From the NCBI GenBank assembly GCA_012839185.1, contig DUNU01000013.1:1-64000 (forward strand): a stretch of DNA of 64,000 bases, written 5' to 3'. Position numbers and translations under genes: made by a program. Numbering within the stretch: the first letter of the stretch is position 1; every line of letters starts with the position of its first letter. Below, one piece after another: positions 49,845 through 58,656 of this stretch. Source of the DNA: Clostridiales bacterium. GTDB taxonomy: Bacteria; Bacillota; Clostridia; Oscillospirales; Acutalibacteraceae. The notes under the pieces are model-generated. The model made no database searches. It saw only the letters and a program-made list of their open reading frames with translations, and was not told the origin of the DNA.

Positions 49845-50370
49845 TTTTAATATTATTATTGCCGGTTTCGGCGGTCAAGGTATTCTTTTCTCCGGTAAAG
49901 TACTTGCCTGTGCAGGTCTTCTTGAAGACAGAAATTTAAGTTGGCTTCCTTCCTACGGTCCTGAAATGCGTGGCGGTACAGCGAACTGTTCCGTTGTATT
50001 ATCCGACAAACCCGTCGGTTCTCCGATTGTTGAACGTCCCAATGTTCTTATGGTAATGAATGAACCCTCGCTTGATAAATTTGAGGATTTGGTAGTTCCC
50101 GGCGGTAAAATTTTTGTTGACAGCTCCCTCATTCCTCGCAAAGTTAAGCGTGATGATGTTGAAGCATTTTATGTTCCCGCTACAAAACTTGCAGCTGATA
50201 ACGGCCTTAAAGGTCTTGCCAATATGATTCTTTTGGGTAATCTTATTCGTCATACCGGTTGCATAAAAGAAGACGGAATTGCAGATGCTCTTCATCAGGC
50301 TATCCCTGCAAGAAAGATTGATTTATTCAACTCCAATATGAACGCAATTTCAATGGGTTTTGAATATTAG
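49837..50370 (+). CDS. 2-oxoacid:ferredoxin oxidoreductase gamma subunit
   Basis: 177 residues from 49837 with GGAGG 8 nt upstream (the longer frame start has no site). IIIAGFGGQGILFSGKVLA, LSWLPSYGPEMRGGTANCSVVLSD and GLANMILLGNLIRHTG define the gamma (CoA-domain) subunit. It completes a four-subunit delta-alpha-beta-gamma enzyme; the operon ends at a hairpin 10 nt later. Confidence 0.94.
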   Translation: MADFNIIIAGFGGQGILFSGKVLACAGLLEDRNLSWLPSYGPEMRGGTANCSVVLSDKPVGSPIVERPNVLMVMNEPSLDKFEDLVVPGGKIFVDSSLIPRKVKRDDVEAFYVPATKLAADNGLKGLANMILLGNLIRHTGCIKEDGIADALHQAIPARKIDLFNSNMNAISMGFEY

Positions 50371-50380
50371 AATTATCAAA

Positions 50381-50414
50381 TAAGGACTTCGATATTCTGA
50401 AGTCCTTATTTTAA
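50381..50414 (+). terminator. Terminator of the oxidoreductase operon
   Basis: TAAGGACTTC...GAAGTCCTTA stem with a 7-nt loop followed by TTTTAATTG. Confidence 0.85.
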
Positions 50415-50507
50415 TTGTTATAAATTATTTTTTACACTGCCATAATAACCGCTATCACTAATTAGTAAAGTTGGGATAGAAAGTGATAACACACTCCAAT
50501 CGTTTCT

Positions 50508-50540
50508 TAAAAAGAAAAAATAACTGTCAACTGACAGTTA
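50508..50540 (-). terminator. Terminator of tRNA-Lys
   Basis: Minus strand TAACTGTCA/TGACAGTTA hairpin followed by TTTTTTCTTTTT. The stretch 50415-50507 before it shows no feature. Confidence 0.85.
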
Positions 50541-50548
50541 TAATTCTT

Positions 50549-50624
50549 TGGTGGAACAGCGGGGATTCGAACCCCGGACTCCCTCCTTAAAAGGGAGGTG
50601 CTCTGCCGACTGAGCTACTGTTCC
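50549..50624 (-). tRNA. tRNA-Lys (anticodon TTT)
   Basis: Minus strand: acceptor GGAACAG/CTGTTCC, anticodon stem CTCCC/GGGAG around TTTTTAA-type loop (TTT), T arm GGGG-TTCGAAT-CCCC, encoded CCA. 27 nt after secG on the same strand. Confidence 0.95.
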
Positions 50625-50651
50625 ATATTAACGGAATGATGAATCATCCCA

Positions 50652-50924
50652 TCAAGAACTTTGAAGACCTGTACGGAAAAAAGCAAGAAGCAGCGAAGTG
50701 AAAAGGCAAAGAATGAAGAAAACAACTGCAAGAGCTTTTGTAACCTTCTGGAGCTTTGCTTCCTTACTTCTGGCTTTATTCTTTCCGAAAAATGTGTCGC
50801 TTGAGCCACCCATGATAACGCTCGAAACGCCGCCTTCGTTACTCTTTTGCATAAGAACGAAAACAACCATAATGATCGACGTTAAGATTAAGAGAATGGC
50901 CAATAATATTTCATACCAAGTCAT
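50652..50924 (-). CDS. secG: Preprotein translocase subunit SecG
   Basis: 90 residues: helix 1 (ILLAILLILTSIIMVVFVLMQ), the conserved loop KSNEGGVSSVIMGGSSDTFF, helix 2 (VTKALAVVFFILCLFTSLLL). It assists SecYE during export. Usually followed by rnr and smpB; here the next gene in line is tRNA-Lys. Confidence 0.95.
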   Translation of the reverse strand: MTWYEILLAILLILTSIIMVVFVLMQKSNEGGVSSVIMGGSSDTFFGKNKARSKEAKLQKVTKALAVVFFILCLFTSLLLAFFRTGLQSS

Positions 50925-50978
50925 ATATATTCACCCGTTATATTTATTTGGATGCTGGAAAACAAACACAGCCTTATT

Positions 50979-51007
50979 ATTTTATCATAATGAAACGATT
51001 TTGTCAA
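50979..51007 (-). promoter_or_regulatory. secG promoter, proximal
   Basis: TTGACA (51002-51007), 17-bp spacer, TAAAAT (50979-50984), minus strand. Confidence 0.8.
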
Positions 51008-51028
51008 GTCCTTTTTAAGTTTTTTTCA

Positions 51029-51057
51029 TTGACTTTTTTCTGCGGATGTGATAAAAT
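51029..51057 (+). promoter_or_regulatory. Promoter of the reductase-murC-hemW genes
   Basis: TTGACT (51029-51034), 17-bp spacer, TAAAAT (51052-51057), between the two opposing secG promoters. Confidence 0.75.
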
Positions 51058-51067
51058 AGCTCTGTAG

Positions 51068-51096
51068 AATATACCACAGACGAATGCTTTTGTCAA
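51068..51096 (-). promoter_or_regulatory. secG promoter, distal
   Basis: TTGACA (51091-51096), 17-bp spacer, TATATT (51068-51073), minus strand. Its -35 context AAAAAGGACTTGACAAAA is an exact repeat of the proximal one. Confidence 0.7.
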
Positions 51097-51113
51097 GTCC
51101 TTTTTGAAATTAG

Positions 51114-51590
51114 GTGAATATATTGACAATTATTTTATATGCAAGCCCCCGAGCTGACGGATATACTGCAAGAACAATGGCAGAATATATTAAAAATTGC
51201 CATGACCAAGTAAAAATCTTTGACGCTTTCAGAATTAACGCAAAGCCCTGTATTGGTTGCGGTCGCTGTGCCGATGGTTTTTGTCACTATCATGACCTTG
51301 ACTATCTTTTCGCTCAAATAATTGAAGCTGATACGCTGGTAATTGCAACACCAATATACAATTTCAATGTCCCTTCCCCCTTAAAAGCAATTTTTGACAG
51401 AATGCAACCATTTTACGAAAAACCTCTGACAGATAAAAAATTAAATGTAGACATTCTATTTTCTTGCGGAAGAAGCGGAGAAGAAAGCACAAAATATACA
51501 ACCCGAATGATTGATTGTATCATCAAGAACTTAGGTGGCAAAATCAGAGATATAAAAATAACAAATTTTACGGATGATAGAAATGATTGA
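51114..51590 (+). CDS. Flavodoxin-fold NAD(P)H:FMN reductase-like protein
   Basis: 158 residues from GTG 51114, or 155 from TTG 51123, for which TAGGTG is well placed. Flavodoxin-like reductase: ILYASPRADGYTARTM (FMN phosphate loop), CIGCGRCADGFCHYHD with four Cys, ADTLVIATPIYNFNVPSPLKAIFDR. The CxxCxxC-like cluster is found in iron-sulfur flavoprotein relatives and may bind metal or be redox-active. Overlaps murC by 17 nt. Confidence 0.8.
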   Translation: MNILTIILYASPRADGYTARTMAEYIKNCHDQVKIFDAFRINAKPCIGCGRCADGFCHYHDLDYLFAQIIEADTLVIATPIYNFNVPSPLKAIFDRMQPFYEKPLTDKKLNVDILFSCGRSGEESTKYTTRMIDCIIKNLGGKIRDIKITNFTDDRND

Positions 51591-52953
51591 TGAATTATTA
51601 AACGAAATTAAGCGAATTCATTTTATTGGCATTGGCGGAAGCGGTATGTGTCCGCTTGCTGAAATTCTCCACTCAAAAGGATATATTTTAACAGGCTCAG
51701 ATAACAATGAAAGTGATACCCTGAATCGTATTAAGAATTTAGGTATCAAAGTCTATATGGGACACTCTGCCGACAATATTCAAGATGCTCAGATGATAAT
51801 ATATACGGCTGCAATTATGCAGGATAACCCCGAATTAAATGCTGCCATTGAGATGAGAATACCCACTTTTGAACGCTCAAAACTTTTCGGTGCAATAAGC
51901 CGAAAATATGGCAACACAATAGGTATTTCTGGCACTCACGGCAAAACTACAACTACTGCAATGATAGTCCATACCCTGCTCTCTGCAGGTCTTGACCCGT
52001 CTTGTGTAATTGGCGGCAAGTTGACAGACATCAATGCAAACGGTCGTGTGGGCAGTGGTGATTTGTTTGTATGTGAGGCATGTGAGTTCAAAGACACATT
52101 TCTTGACTTGTCCCCCCGTTGTGCAGTTATACTTAATATTGACGAGGATCATCTTGATTATTTCAAAACATTTGATAATCTTCGTCATTCCTTTACTAAA
52201 TTTGCAAATTTAGCTCAGACTGTTATTTTTAATTATGACGATGAAGATGTACACCTTGCTTTACAAAATGTAAAGGTTAAAGAGTTAATTTCTTTCGGAT
52301 TTAATGATGGTGCAGATTATCAGGTTAAGAATTTAGCATATCATCACGGTGCTTTCCCTGAGTTCGATATATATTTCAATAAAGAATTTTTGCTTCATTT
52401 AACATTAAATGTAACCGGTAAACATAATGCACTCAATGCTGCGGCAGCCGTTGCAACTTGTGTTTATGCCGGTGCGGATATAAATGAAATCAAAAAGGGA
52501 ATTGAATCATTCAAAGGAGCGGGAAGAAGATTTGAAACTCTTTACGATAAAAACGGCATACGAATTGCTGACGACTACGCACATCACCCTGCTGAACTTG
52601 AAGTAACCATTGATGCGGCTATGGCACTTGGATATAAGCGTTTTTGGGCAGTTTTCCAACCCTTTACTTATTCAAGAACCGCTCTTTTGTTTGACGATTT
52701 TGTAAGAGTTTTATCAAAAGCAGATCGCTGCGTTATGACTGAAATTATGGGTTCGCGGGAAGTAAATACTTACAACATATACACCTCACAACTTGCCGAA
52801 AAGATACCAAATAGTGTATGGTTTAACACTTTTGAAGAAGTTGCCGATTATCTTTATAAAAATGTAGAAAAAGGCGATTTCGTAATGACAATGGGCTGCG
52901 GTGATGTTTATAAAATCGCTAAACTCCTGATAAAGAAATATGAATCAGAATAA
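51574..52953 (+). CDS. murC: UDP-N-acetylmuramate--L-alanine ligase
   Basis: 459 residues (456 from the second ATG at 51583). IHFIGIGGSGMCPLAEILHS, the P-loop ISGTHGKTTTTAM, NIDEDHLDYF, GKHNALNAAAAVA and DDYAHHPAELEVTI are MurC. It adds the first residue of the peptidoglycan stem peptide in the cytoplasm. Overlaps the genes on both sides (17 and 14 nt), so one translationally coupled operon. Confidence 0.97.
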   Translation: MIEMIDELLNEIKRIHFIGIGGSGMCPLAEILHSKGYILTGSDNNESDTLNRIKNLGIKVYMGHSADNIQDAQMIIYTAAIMQDNPELNAAIEMRIPTFERSKLFGAISRKYGNTIGISGTHGKTTTTAMIVHTLLSAGLDPSCVIGGKLTDINANGRVGSGDLFVCEACEFKDTFLDLSPRCAVILNIDEDHLDYFKTFDNLRHSFTKFANLAQTVIFNYDDEDVHLALQNVKVKELISFGFNDGADYQVKNLAYHHGAFPEFDIYFNKEFLLHLTLNVTGKHNALNAAAAVATCVYAGADINEIKKGIESFKGAGRRFETLYDKNGIRIADDYAHHPAELEVTIDAAMALGYKRFWAVFQPFTYSRTALLFDDFVRVLSKADRCVMTEIMGSREVNTYNIYTSQLAEKIPNSVWFNTFEEVADYLYKNVEKGDFVMTMGCGDVYKIAKLLIKKYESE

Positions 52954-54043
52954 TACCACGGGGATATATATACATATCCCCTTTTGTAAATCCAAATGTC
53001 CGTATTGTGATTTTTATTCAATGCGTGCAGACAATGAACTAAAGGATAGATATTTATCCGCCGTAATTGACGAACTTGCGACATTTGACAATGTGAAAAT
53101 TTATGATACTATTTATTTCGGCGGAGGCACACCAACCGAATTTGGTGCTGACAGAATAGTCAGAGTTTTGAATTTCATCCGAGAAAATTACAAATTAGCT
53201 GAAAACACCGAAATAACTCTCGAATGTAATCCTCAATCTGATTTGTTAGATTTATTTTCAGAGGTTATGGCTACAGGAGTTAACCGAATCTCAATCGGCT
53301 GTCAGAGCATTCATGACAATGAATTAAAATCACTCGGCAGACTTGCAAAAATCAATGACATTGAAAAAGCAATAAACGATGCACGTAAAGCAGGAATATT
53401 TAATATCAGTGTTGATTTAATGCTGGGCATACCCCATCAAACAAAAGAAAGTTTACTAAAGTCATTACAATTTTTTATTGATAAAAAAATACCGCATATA
53501 AGTTGCTATATGCTTCAAATTGAAGAAGGAACAATATTTCAAAAGCGAATAAATAGATTGAGCTTACCTGATGAGAATAGTGTCAGTGAGTTATATGAAA
53601 TATTGACAAATACATTAAATCATGCAGGAGTCAACCAATATGAAATCTCAAATTTTGCGGTAAAAGGATTTGAAAGCAAACATAATTTAAGATATTGGAA
53701 CTTAACGGATTATTACGGAATCGGTCCATCGGCACATTCATTGATAAACAATTCCCGATATTATTACGAAAGAGATATTGAAAAATATATTACTGCCCGA
53801 AAAAAGATTTATGACGGTAACGGAAATACTTATGATGAATATATTATTCTCCAACTTCGCTTAACAAACGGATTAAGCCTGACAAAACTCAAGGAAAACT
53901 ATGGTTTTGCGTTTGCAAAAAAGAAGTTAACTGTAATTGAAAATTATGTTAAAGCAGGATATTTAATAGAAGAAAATGACAATATAAAATTAACAACAAA
54001 AGGCATGCTTGCATCAAATCGTATTATCGCGGATTTGCTTTAA
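52940..54043 (+). CDS. hemW: HemW-like radical SAM heme chaperone
   Basis: 367 residues. Radical SAM cluster CKSKCPYCDFYSM, YFGGGTPTEF, NRISIGCQSIHDNELKSLGR, DLMLGIPHQT and the C-terminal HemW domain (IGPSAHSLI; RLTNGLSLTKL). Often mislabelled coproporphyrinogen oxidase; HemW inserts heme into respiratory enzymes. Overlaps murC by 14 nt. Confidence 0.93.
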   Translation: MNQNNTTGIYIHIPFCKSKCPYCDFYSMRADNELKDRYLSAVIDELATFDNVKIYDTIYFGGGTPTEFGADRIVRVLNFIRENYKLAENTEITLECNPQSDLLDLFSEVMATGVNRISIGCQSIHDNELKSLGRLAKINDIEKAINDARKAGIFNISVDLMLGIPHQTKESLLKSLQFFIDKKIPHISCYMLQIEEGTIFQKRINRLSLPDENSVSELYEILTNTLNHAGVNQYEISNFAVKGFESKHNLRYWNLTDYYGIGPSAHSLINNSRYYYERDIEKYITARKKIYDGNGNTYDEYIILQLRLTNGLSLTKLKENYGFAFAKKKLTVIENYVKAGYLIEENDNIKLTTKGMLASNRIIADLL

Positions 54044-54051
54044 AAAAACAC

Positions 54052-54080
54052 TTGCAAGACATGCGAAAGTATGTTATAAT
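54052..54080 (+). promoter_or_regulatory. Ferredoxin gene promoter
   Basis: TTGCAA (54052-54057), 17-bp spacer, perfect TATAAT (54075-54080), 30 bp before the ferredoxin ATG. Confidence 0.85.
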
Positions 54081-54110
54081 GTGTAGGATTTAAAGAAGGA
54101 GGTTCAAAAT

Positions 54111-54281
54111 ATGGCATACGTGATTAACGATGATTGCATCGCTTGTGGTGCTTGTGTAGGCAGTTGCCCTGTAGAAGCTATCAGCGAAGCAGACGGTAAA
54201 TATGTTATTGATGCTGATGCTTGCATCGAATGTGGTGCTTGTGCAGACGATTGCCCCGTTGGTGCTCCCCAACAGGCATAA
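54111..54281 (+). CDS. 2[4Fe-4S] ferredoxin, clostridial type
   Basis: 56 residues, below common ORF cut-offs. Two full clusters CIACGACVGSCPVEA and CIECGACADDCPVGAP, acidic overall, as in clostridial ferredoxins. AGGAGG 8 nt before the ATG and a near-consensus promoter imply high expression. It is a general electron carrier for enzymes such as the oxoacid oxidoreductase at 47.8-50.4 kb. Confidence 0.96.
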   Translation: MAYVINDDCIACGACVGSCPVEAISEADGKYVIDADACIECGACADDCPVGAPQQA

Positions 54282-54310
54282 ATTCTGAATTTGCACACCG
54301 GAGATTTTGT

Positions 54311-55240
54311 ATGACAACTAAAAAAACAGTTATAATTATTGCAGGATTTGCGGTGTGCTTTATTCTGCTTTTTTTAGGCTTTGAATATATTTCTAATATC
54401 GAAAATAAAAACTCGCAACCTGAACCTGAAGCAACGGTTAATACTACAATGCAAATACTTGAAACAAGCATAACTGAAATTACCACTATTTTTCATACAA
54501 CAAGCACACCAACGACAATTGTTGAAAGTTCGACCGTAGATGTTACACTTCCCTCTGCAAAAAGAGAAATTATTACTGATACTCCGACGACAAAAGTTGA
54601 ATATACCGGTCCCGAAAATGAAACATTGAGTTCAGATGAAGCAAATCGGTTCAAGCAGATTCTATACAATCTCGGATTTATATATGACCCGGAAGAAAAC
54701 ATATTTTACGCAAAAGAAAACACTTGGCAAAAGACATTCGGCTATTCTCAGGCTTATGATATGTTAGCACCGTTCACAACTATGGTATTTGACACTCTGC
54801 GATTTAAATTTGATTATGATAATCGTTTATGGATGTTCCAAGTCTGGAAAGGCAGATACGGTGCTACAACGGGTTTTGAGTTCGGTATTTACACAAAAGA
54901 TATTTCCATGCCCGACAACGATTATTGGTACGGGGTGGATAAAGATGATTACATTTTGATGGAATGTAACATGTATCGTCATGATAAATTTTATTTCCAT
55001 CGCGGTCCCGAATTGCACTGGTGGTTAACCGGATTTCGATTGGCGGATATAAATAATCCGGAAGACCTCAATTTGGAAGCGAAATTTACACTTCATAACA
55101 ACACAATGGCAGATGCTTTTGAAGAATCCGTGAAAAAAGAAATGGAATCAAACAACACGATAAAATATGTTCGTGACGATCTTCGGGTTACTGTATATTG
55201 GGGAGAAGAAATTGATACCATCTGGCATCACTTAAATTAA
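54311..55240 (+). CDS. DUF4474 membrane-anchored protein
   Basis: 309 residues from 54311 (GGAG upstream). One N-terminal helix (VIIIAGFAVCFILLFLGF), a Thr/Ser-rich linker to about 100, then a DUF4474-type domain: YDPEENIFYAKENTWQKTFGY, FKFDYDNRLWMFQVWKGRYG, FEFGIYTKD and a final VYWGEEIDTIWHHL. DUF4474 domains are extracytoplasmic and of unknown role in Clostridia. 29 nt after the ferredoxin gene, possibly by read-through. Confidence 0.8.
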   Translation: MTTKKTVIIIAGFAVCFILLFLGFEYISNIENKNSQPEPEATVNTTMQILETSITEITTIFHTTSTPTTIVESSTVDVTLPSAKREIITDTPTTKVEYTGPENETLSSDEANRFKQILYNLGFIYDPEENIFYAKENTWQKTFGYSQAYDMLAPFTTMVFDTLRFKFDYDNRLWMFQVWKGRYGATTGFEFGIYTKDISMPDNDYWYGVDKDDYILMECNMYRHDKFYFHRGPELHWWLTGFRLADINNPEDLNLEAKFTLHNNTMADAFEESVKKEMESNNTIKYVRDDLRVTVYWGEEIDTIWHHLN

Positions 55241-55307
55241 AAAGACTGCATCAAGAAAAACAGTCTTATCAAGTTCCAATCGATTTCCAAATCATATGAT
55301 ATTTTCT

Positions 55308-55343
55308 GAATATAAAAGTGCAATCCTCAAAGACTGCACTATT
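55308..55343. terminator. Bidirectional terminator between the DUF4474 gene and the his operon
   Basis: AGTGCA...TGCACT stem with a T run on the plus strand (ATTTTTTATG) and a T-rich tract on the minus strand (TTTTATATT). A second hairpin AAGACTG/CAGTCTT lies at about 55241-55267. Confidence 0.75.
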
Positions 55344-55345
55344 TT

Positions 55346-55993
55346 TTATGTCATCTTTTCTTGTTTGATTTTTTTATCTATGACATGACGAGAGGCAAGC
55401 TCATCAAAAATATCTTCAAGAGAAATATCGGACTGGAGCATTAAAACCATCAAATGGTAAAGCAAGTCGCTGATTTCGTATATAGTTTCTTTTTTATCTT
55501 CCGCTTTGGCGGCAATGATAACTTCAGTACATTCTTCGCCGACTTTCTTTAATATCTTATCAAGACCTTTATCAAAAAGATATGTCGTGTAGGAACCTTC
55601 TTTGGGATTTATCTTTCTGTCCGCAATAAGTTTCATAAGTCCTTCGTAAGAAAACTCATGTCTTTCATCGCTGAAAAATAAATCATTATGAAAACAAGAC
55701 ATTGCACCCGTATGACAAGCGGGACCGAGCGGCTCAACCAAAATTGTTAAAGCATCCTTGTCACAATCGGCTGTAATACTCACAATGTTCTGATAATTTC
55801 CGCTTGTTGCTCCCTTATGCCAAAGTTCCTGCCTTGAACGAGACCAAAAAACCGTCTGTTCTTTTTCGATAGAGAGTTTAAGGCTCTCTTCATTCATATA
55901 TGCAAGATTAAGAACTTGTTTTGTTTTTGCATCAACAACTATTGCAGGGATTAAACCTTTTTCATCAAATTTCAATTCACGGATATCAATCAT
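55346..55993 (-). CDS. hisIE: Bifunctional phosphoribosyl-AMP cyclohydrolase / phosphoribosyl-ATP pyrophosphatase
   Basis: 215 residues. HisI half to about 115 ([41 protein letters not shown]) and HisE half from about 120 ([41 protein letters not shown]). Catalyses steps 2 and 3 of histidine synthesis. Last gene of the operon, overlapping hisF by 4 nt. Confidence 0.97.
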   Translation of the reverse strand: MIDIRELKFDEKGLIPAIVVDAKTKQVLNLAYMNEESLKLSIEKEQTVFWSRSRQELWHKGATSGNYQNIVSITADCDKDALTILVEPLGPACHTGAMSCFHNDLFFSDERHEFSYEGLMKLIADRKINPKEGSYTTYLFDKGLDKILKKVGEECTEVIIAAKAEDKKETIYEISDLLYHLMVLMLQSDISLEDIFDELASRHVIDKKIKQEKMT

Positions 55994-56751
55994 AACAACC
56001 TCACAGGTATATTATTTTTTTTCATTTCTGATTTTAAGTCTGAGATTTCAACCGTTCCGAAATGGAATATTGAGGCGGCTAAACCTGCATCCACCTTGGG
56101 AAGGGTTTTGAAAAGAGTAATAAAATCCTCGATACAACCGGCACCGCCCGATGCAATAATCGGAACATTTACCGCTTCACACACCGCATTAAGCATTTCA
56201 AGGTCAAAGCCTTTTTTTACTCCGTCAGTATCAATAGAATTTACTACAACTTCTCCGGCACCTGAATCAACACATTTTTTTATCCACTCGATCGCATCCA
56301 TTCCAGTGTTTTCTCTGCCGCCTTTTGCAAATACACGAAAAACACCGTCCACTCGTTTAACATCAACCGACAAAACAACGCATTGGTTACCGTAAATTTT
56401 TGCGGCATCATTTACAAGTTGAGGATTTTTTATTGCTCCGGAATTAACCGATACCTTATCCGCACCGCAGGCAAGCACCCGTTCAAAATCCGCGGTTGTG
56501 TTTATACCTCCGCCGACGGTAAGCGGAATAAATACATGTTTTGCCGTATTTGTCAGTACATCGGTAAAGATTTTCCGACCTTCGGATGATGCGGTTATGT
56601 CATAAAAAACCAATTCATCTGCTCCGCTGTTACTGTAAAACTCAGCCAATTCAACAGGATCGTCAACATCGCGAAGTCCTTCGAAATTGGTTCCTTTAAC
56701 CACTCGCCCGTTGCGTACATCAAGACAAGGGATAATTCTTTTTGTAATCAT
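55990..56751 (-). CDS. hisF: Imidazole glycerol phosphate synthase cyclase subunit
   Basis: 253 residues, TIM barrel. [22 protein letters not shown], both catalytic Asp (CLDV and ...[13 protein letters not shown]), [10 protein letters not shown]. Uses ammonia channelled from HisH to form IGP and AICAR. 15 nt after hisA. Confidence 0.98.
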   Translation of the reverse strand: MITKRIIPCLDVRNGRVVKGTNFEGLRDVDDPVELAEFYSNSGADELVFYDITASSEGRKIFTDVLTNTAKHVFIPLTVGGGINTTADFERVLACGADKVSVNSGAIKNPQLVNDAAKIYGNQCVVLSVDVKRVDGVFRVFAKGGRENTGMDAIEWIKKCVDSGAGEVVVNSIDTDGVKKGFDLEMLNAVCEAVNVPIIASGGAGCIEDFITLFKTLPKVDAGLAASIFHFGTVEISDLKSEMKKNNIPVRLL

Positions 56752-56766
56752 TTATTAACTACCTGA

Positions 56767-57465
56767 CTATAATATTTTTTCTAAATCAATTGCTCCGGTA
56801 TAATATGCTTTTCCGATAATTGCACCGTATATTCCCTGATATTTGAGTTTTTCAACATCCTCATAAGAAGAAACTCCTCCGGAGGCAACTATGTTCATCT
56901 CAAATTTTTCGGAAAGCTGACGATATAAATCGTGATTTGCCCCCTGCATTGCTCCGTCCTTACTAATATCGGTACAAATGATTGTCTTTACGCCGATATT
57001 TTGAAGTTTCTCACAAAAAGAAAAAGCATCCGTTTCACTTTTTTGAGTCCAGCCTTTTATTGCAACAAAGCCGTCTCTTATGTCAACTCCGACGGCAATT
57101 TTCTCTTTGTATTTATTGACAGCATTGATAAGAAGATCCTCATCACAAAGAGCAGCGGTGCCGAGAATAACACGATCTATACCTGAATTTATGTATTTTT
57201 CAATTACATCCATTGAGCGAATACCGCCACCGATTTCACAAAAAAGTCCGCTTGTTTCTTTTATAGCAATCACCGTTTCAAAATTCGGAGTTTCTCCCGA
57301 TTTTGCTCCCTCCAAATCAACAATATGAATATGCGTAGCACCCTTATTTTTGAAATCTTTTGCAATATCAACAGGATTTCCGTAAACGGTCATTTGGCTA
57401 TAATCGCCTTTATAAAGTCTTACGGCTTTTTTGTCAAAAATATCAATAGCCGGAAAAATTATCAT
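56767..57465 (-). CDS. hisA: Phosphoribosylformimino-AICAR isomerase
   Basis: 232 residues from ATG 57465 (GAGG 7 nt upstream; an upstream GTG lies inside that site). MIIFPAIDIFDKKAVRLYKGDY, HIVDLEGAKSG, EIGGGIRS, CTDISKDGAMQGAN. HisA barrel with both catalytic Asp. Start directly abuts the hisH stop. Confidence 0.97.
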   Translation of the reverse strand: MIIFPAIDIFDKKAVRLYKGDYSQMTVYGNPVDIAKDFKNKGATHIHIVDLEGAKSGETPNFETVIAIKETSGLFCEIGGGIRSMDVIEKYINSGIDRVILGTAALCDEDLLINAVNKYKEKIAVGVDIRDGFVAIKGWTQKSETDAFSFCEKLQNIGVKTIICTDISKDGAMQGANHDLYRQLSEKFEMNIVASGGVSSYEDVEKLKYQGIYGAIIGKAYYTGAIDLEKIL

Positions 57466-57466
57466 T

Positions 57467-58072
57467 TTATACCTCACTAAATGCTCTTAAAATATTAAGT
57501 CCCACTTGCCCGCTTTTTTCCGGATGAAATTGGCAACCGAAAAGATTATCTTTCGCAATTGCGGCGGTCAATTTATTCCCATACTCGGTAGTTGCCACTA
57601 CATTATTACAGTCTCTTACATGATAGGAATGAACGAAATATACAGCATCTTTTTGATTTATATACTTAAATATCGGACATGAATAATCAAAATCAAGTGC
57701 ATTCCAACCCATGTGCGGAATTTTTAAGTTTTTCGCATCACCTGATTGAATCGACACACAAGTACCGTCAATGAGTTTCAGACCTTCAAATTCACCGTGT
57801 TCAAAACTTTTATCAACGAGAAGTTGCATACCCAGACAAATGCCCATAACAGGCTTTCCTGCGGCGATTTCTCTTTTTAATACCTCATCCATACCGCTGT
57901 CATAAAGTTTGCTTATAGCCTCTTTGAAAGCACCAACGCCGGGCAGTATGATATGATCGGCGTTTTTGATTATCTTTTCATCATGTGTTATAACCGCGTC
58001 TATATCAATAGCCGCAAAAGATGATTTCAGACTAAACAAATTGCCGACACCATAGTCGATAATTGCAATCAT
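57467..58072 (-). CDS. hisH: Imidazole glycerol phosphate synthase glutaminase subunit
   Basis: 201 residues, class I glutamine amidotransferase. Triad: Cys in GICLGMQLL, His and Glu in GCQFHPEKSG; GVGNLFSL and LPGVGAF at the N-terminus. ATG overlaps hisB by 4 nt. Unlike the GatA in this window, its glutaminase site is intact. Confidence 0.97.
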   Translation of the reverse strand: MIAIIDYGVGNLFSLKSSFAAIDIDAVITHDEKIIKNADHIILPGVGAFKEAISKLYDSGMDEVLKREIAAGKPVMGICLGMQLLVDKSFEHGEFEGLKLIDGTCVSIQSGDAKNLKIPHMGWNALDFDYSCPIFKYINQKDAVYFVHSYHVRDCNNVVATTEYGNKLTAAIAKDNLFGCQFHPEKSGQVGLNILRAFSEV

Positions 58073-58656
58073 AATACACCTTTCGTGGACGGAATTTCAT
58101 CAGCAGTTTCGGGGTTATTTTTTACAGCCTCTTTTAATGCCCTTGCGACACACTTAAAAGCACCTTCGATGATATGATGAGTATTATATCCGTCAAGACG
58201 ATTTATATGCAAAGTTATATTTGAATTGCGTACAAAGGCAATAAAAAACTCCTCGATAAGTTCGGTGTCAAGGTCTCCGACTTTTTCAGATAAATTATCG
58301 AGTTTATACACCAAAGTTTCACGTCCAGAAATATCAACGGCACACATAATAAGTGCCTCGTCCATAGGTAAAAGCATTGAACAGTAACGTGTAATTCCTC
58401 TCTTATCGCCGAGAGCCTCATTGAACGCAGCACCTAAAACAATACCGATGTCTTCAAGCGTGTGATGATAATCCACTTCTTTATCGCCGATACACTTTAC
58501 ATTCAAATCAAAACGACCGTGTTTTGCAAATAATGTAAGCATGTGGTCAAAAAATCCACAGCCGGTATCAATTTCACTCTTTCCCGTACCGTCTAAATTT
58601 AAGGATAAAACAATATCTGTTTCTGCTGTCTTGCGAGATTTTTCAATATATCTCAT
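58069..58656 (-). CDS. hisB: Imidazoleglycerol-phosphate dehydratase (monofunctional)
   Basis: 195 residues. GCGFFDHMLTLFAKHGRFD, DYHHTLEDIGIVLG, and DGYNTHHIIEGAFKCVARAL supply the manganese His clusters. Only the dehydratase domain is present; no histidinol-phosphatase domain is fused. Overlaps hisC and hisH by 4 nt each. Confidence 0.98.
   Translation of the reverse strand: MRYIEKSRKTAETDIVLSLNLDGTGKSEIDTGCGFFDHMLTLFAKHGRFDLNVKCIGDKEVDYHHTLEDIGIVLGAAFNEALGDKRGITRYCSMLLPMDEALIMCAVDISGRETLVYKLDNLSEKVGDLDTELIEEFFIAFVRNSNITLHINRLDGYNTHHIIEGAFKCVARALKEAVKNNPETADEIPSTKGVL

Noticed and set aside
52940-54043. Oxygen-independent coproporphyrinogen oxidase (HemN)
   Set aside because: Length and the HemW-type C-terminal region, plus the murC context, fit the heme chaperone HemW better.
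54090-54317. Two antisense frames across the small ferredoxin gene
   Set aside because: They are shadows of a 56-residue plus-strand ferredoxin with perfect cluster motifs, promoter and ribosome site.
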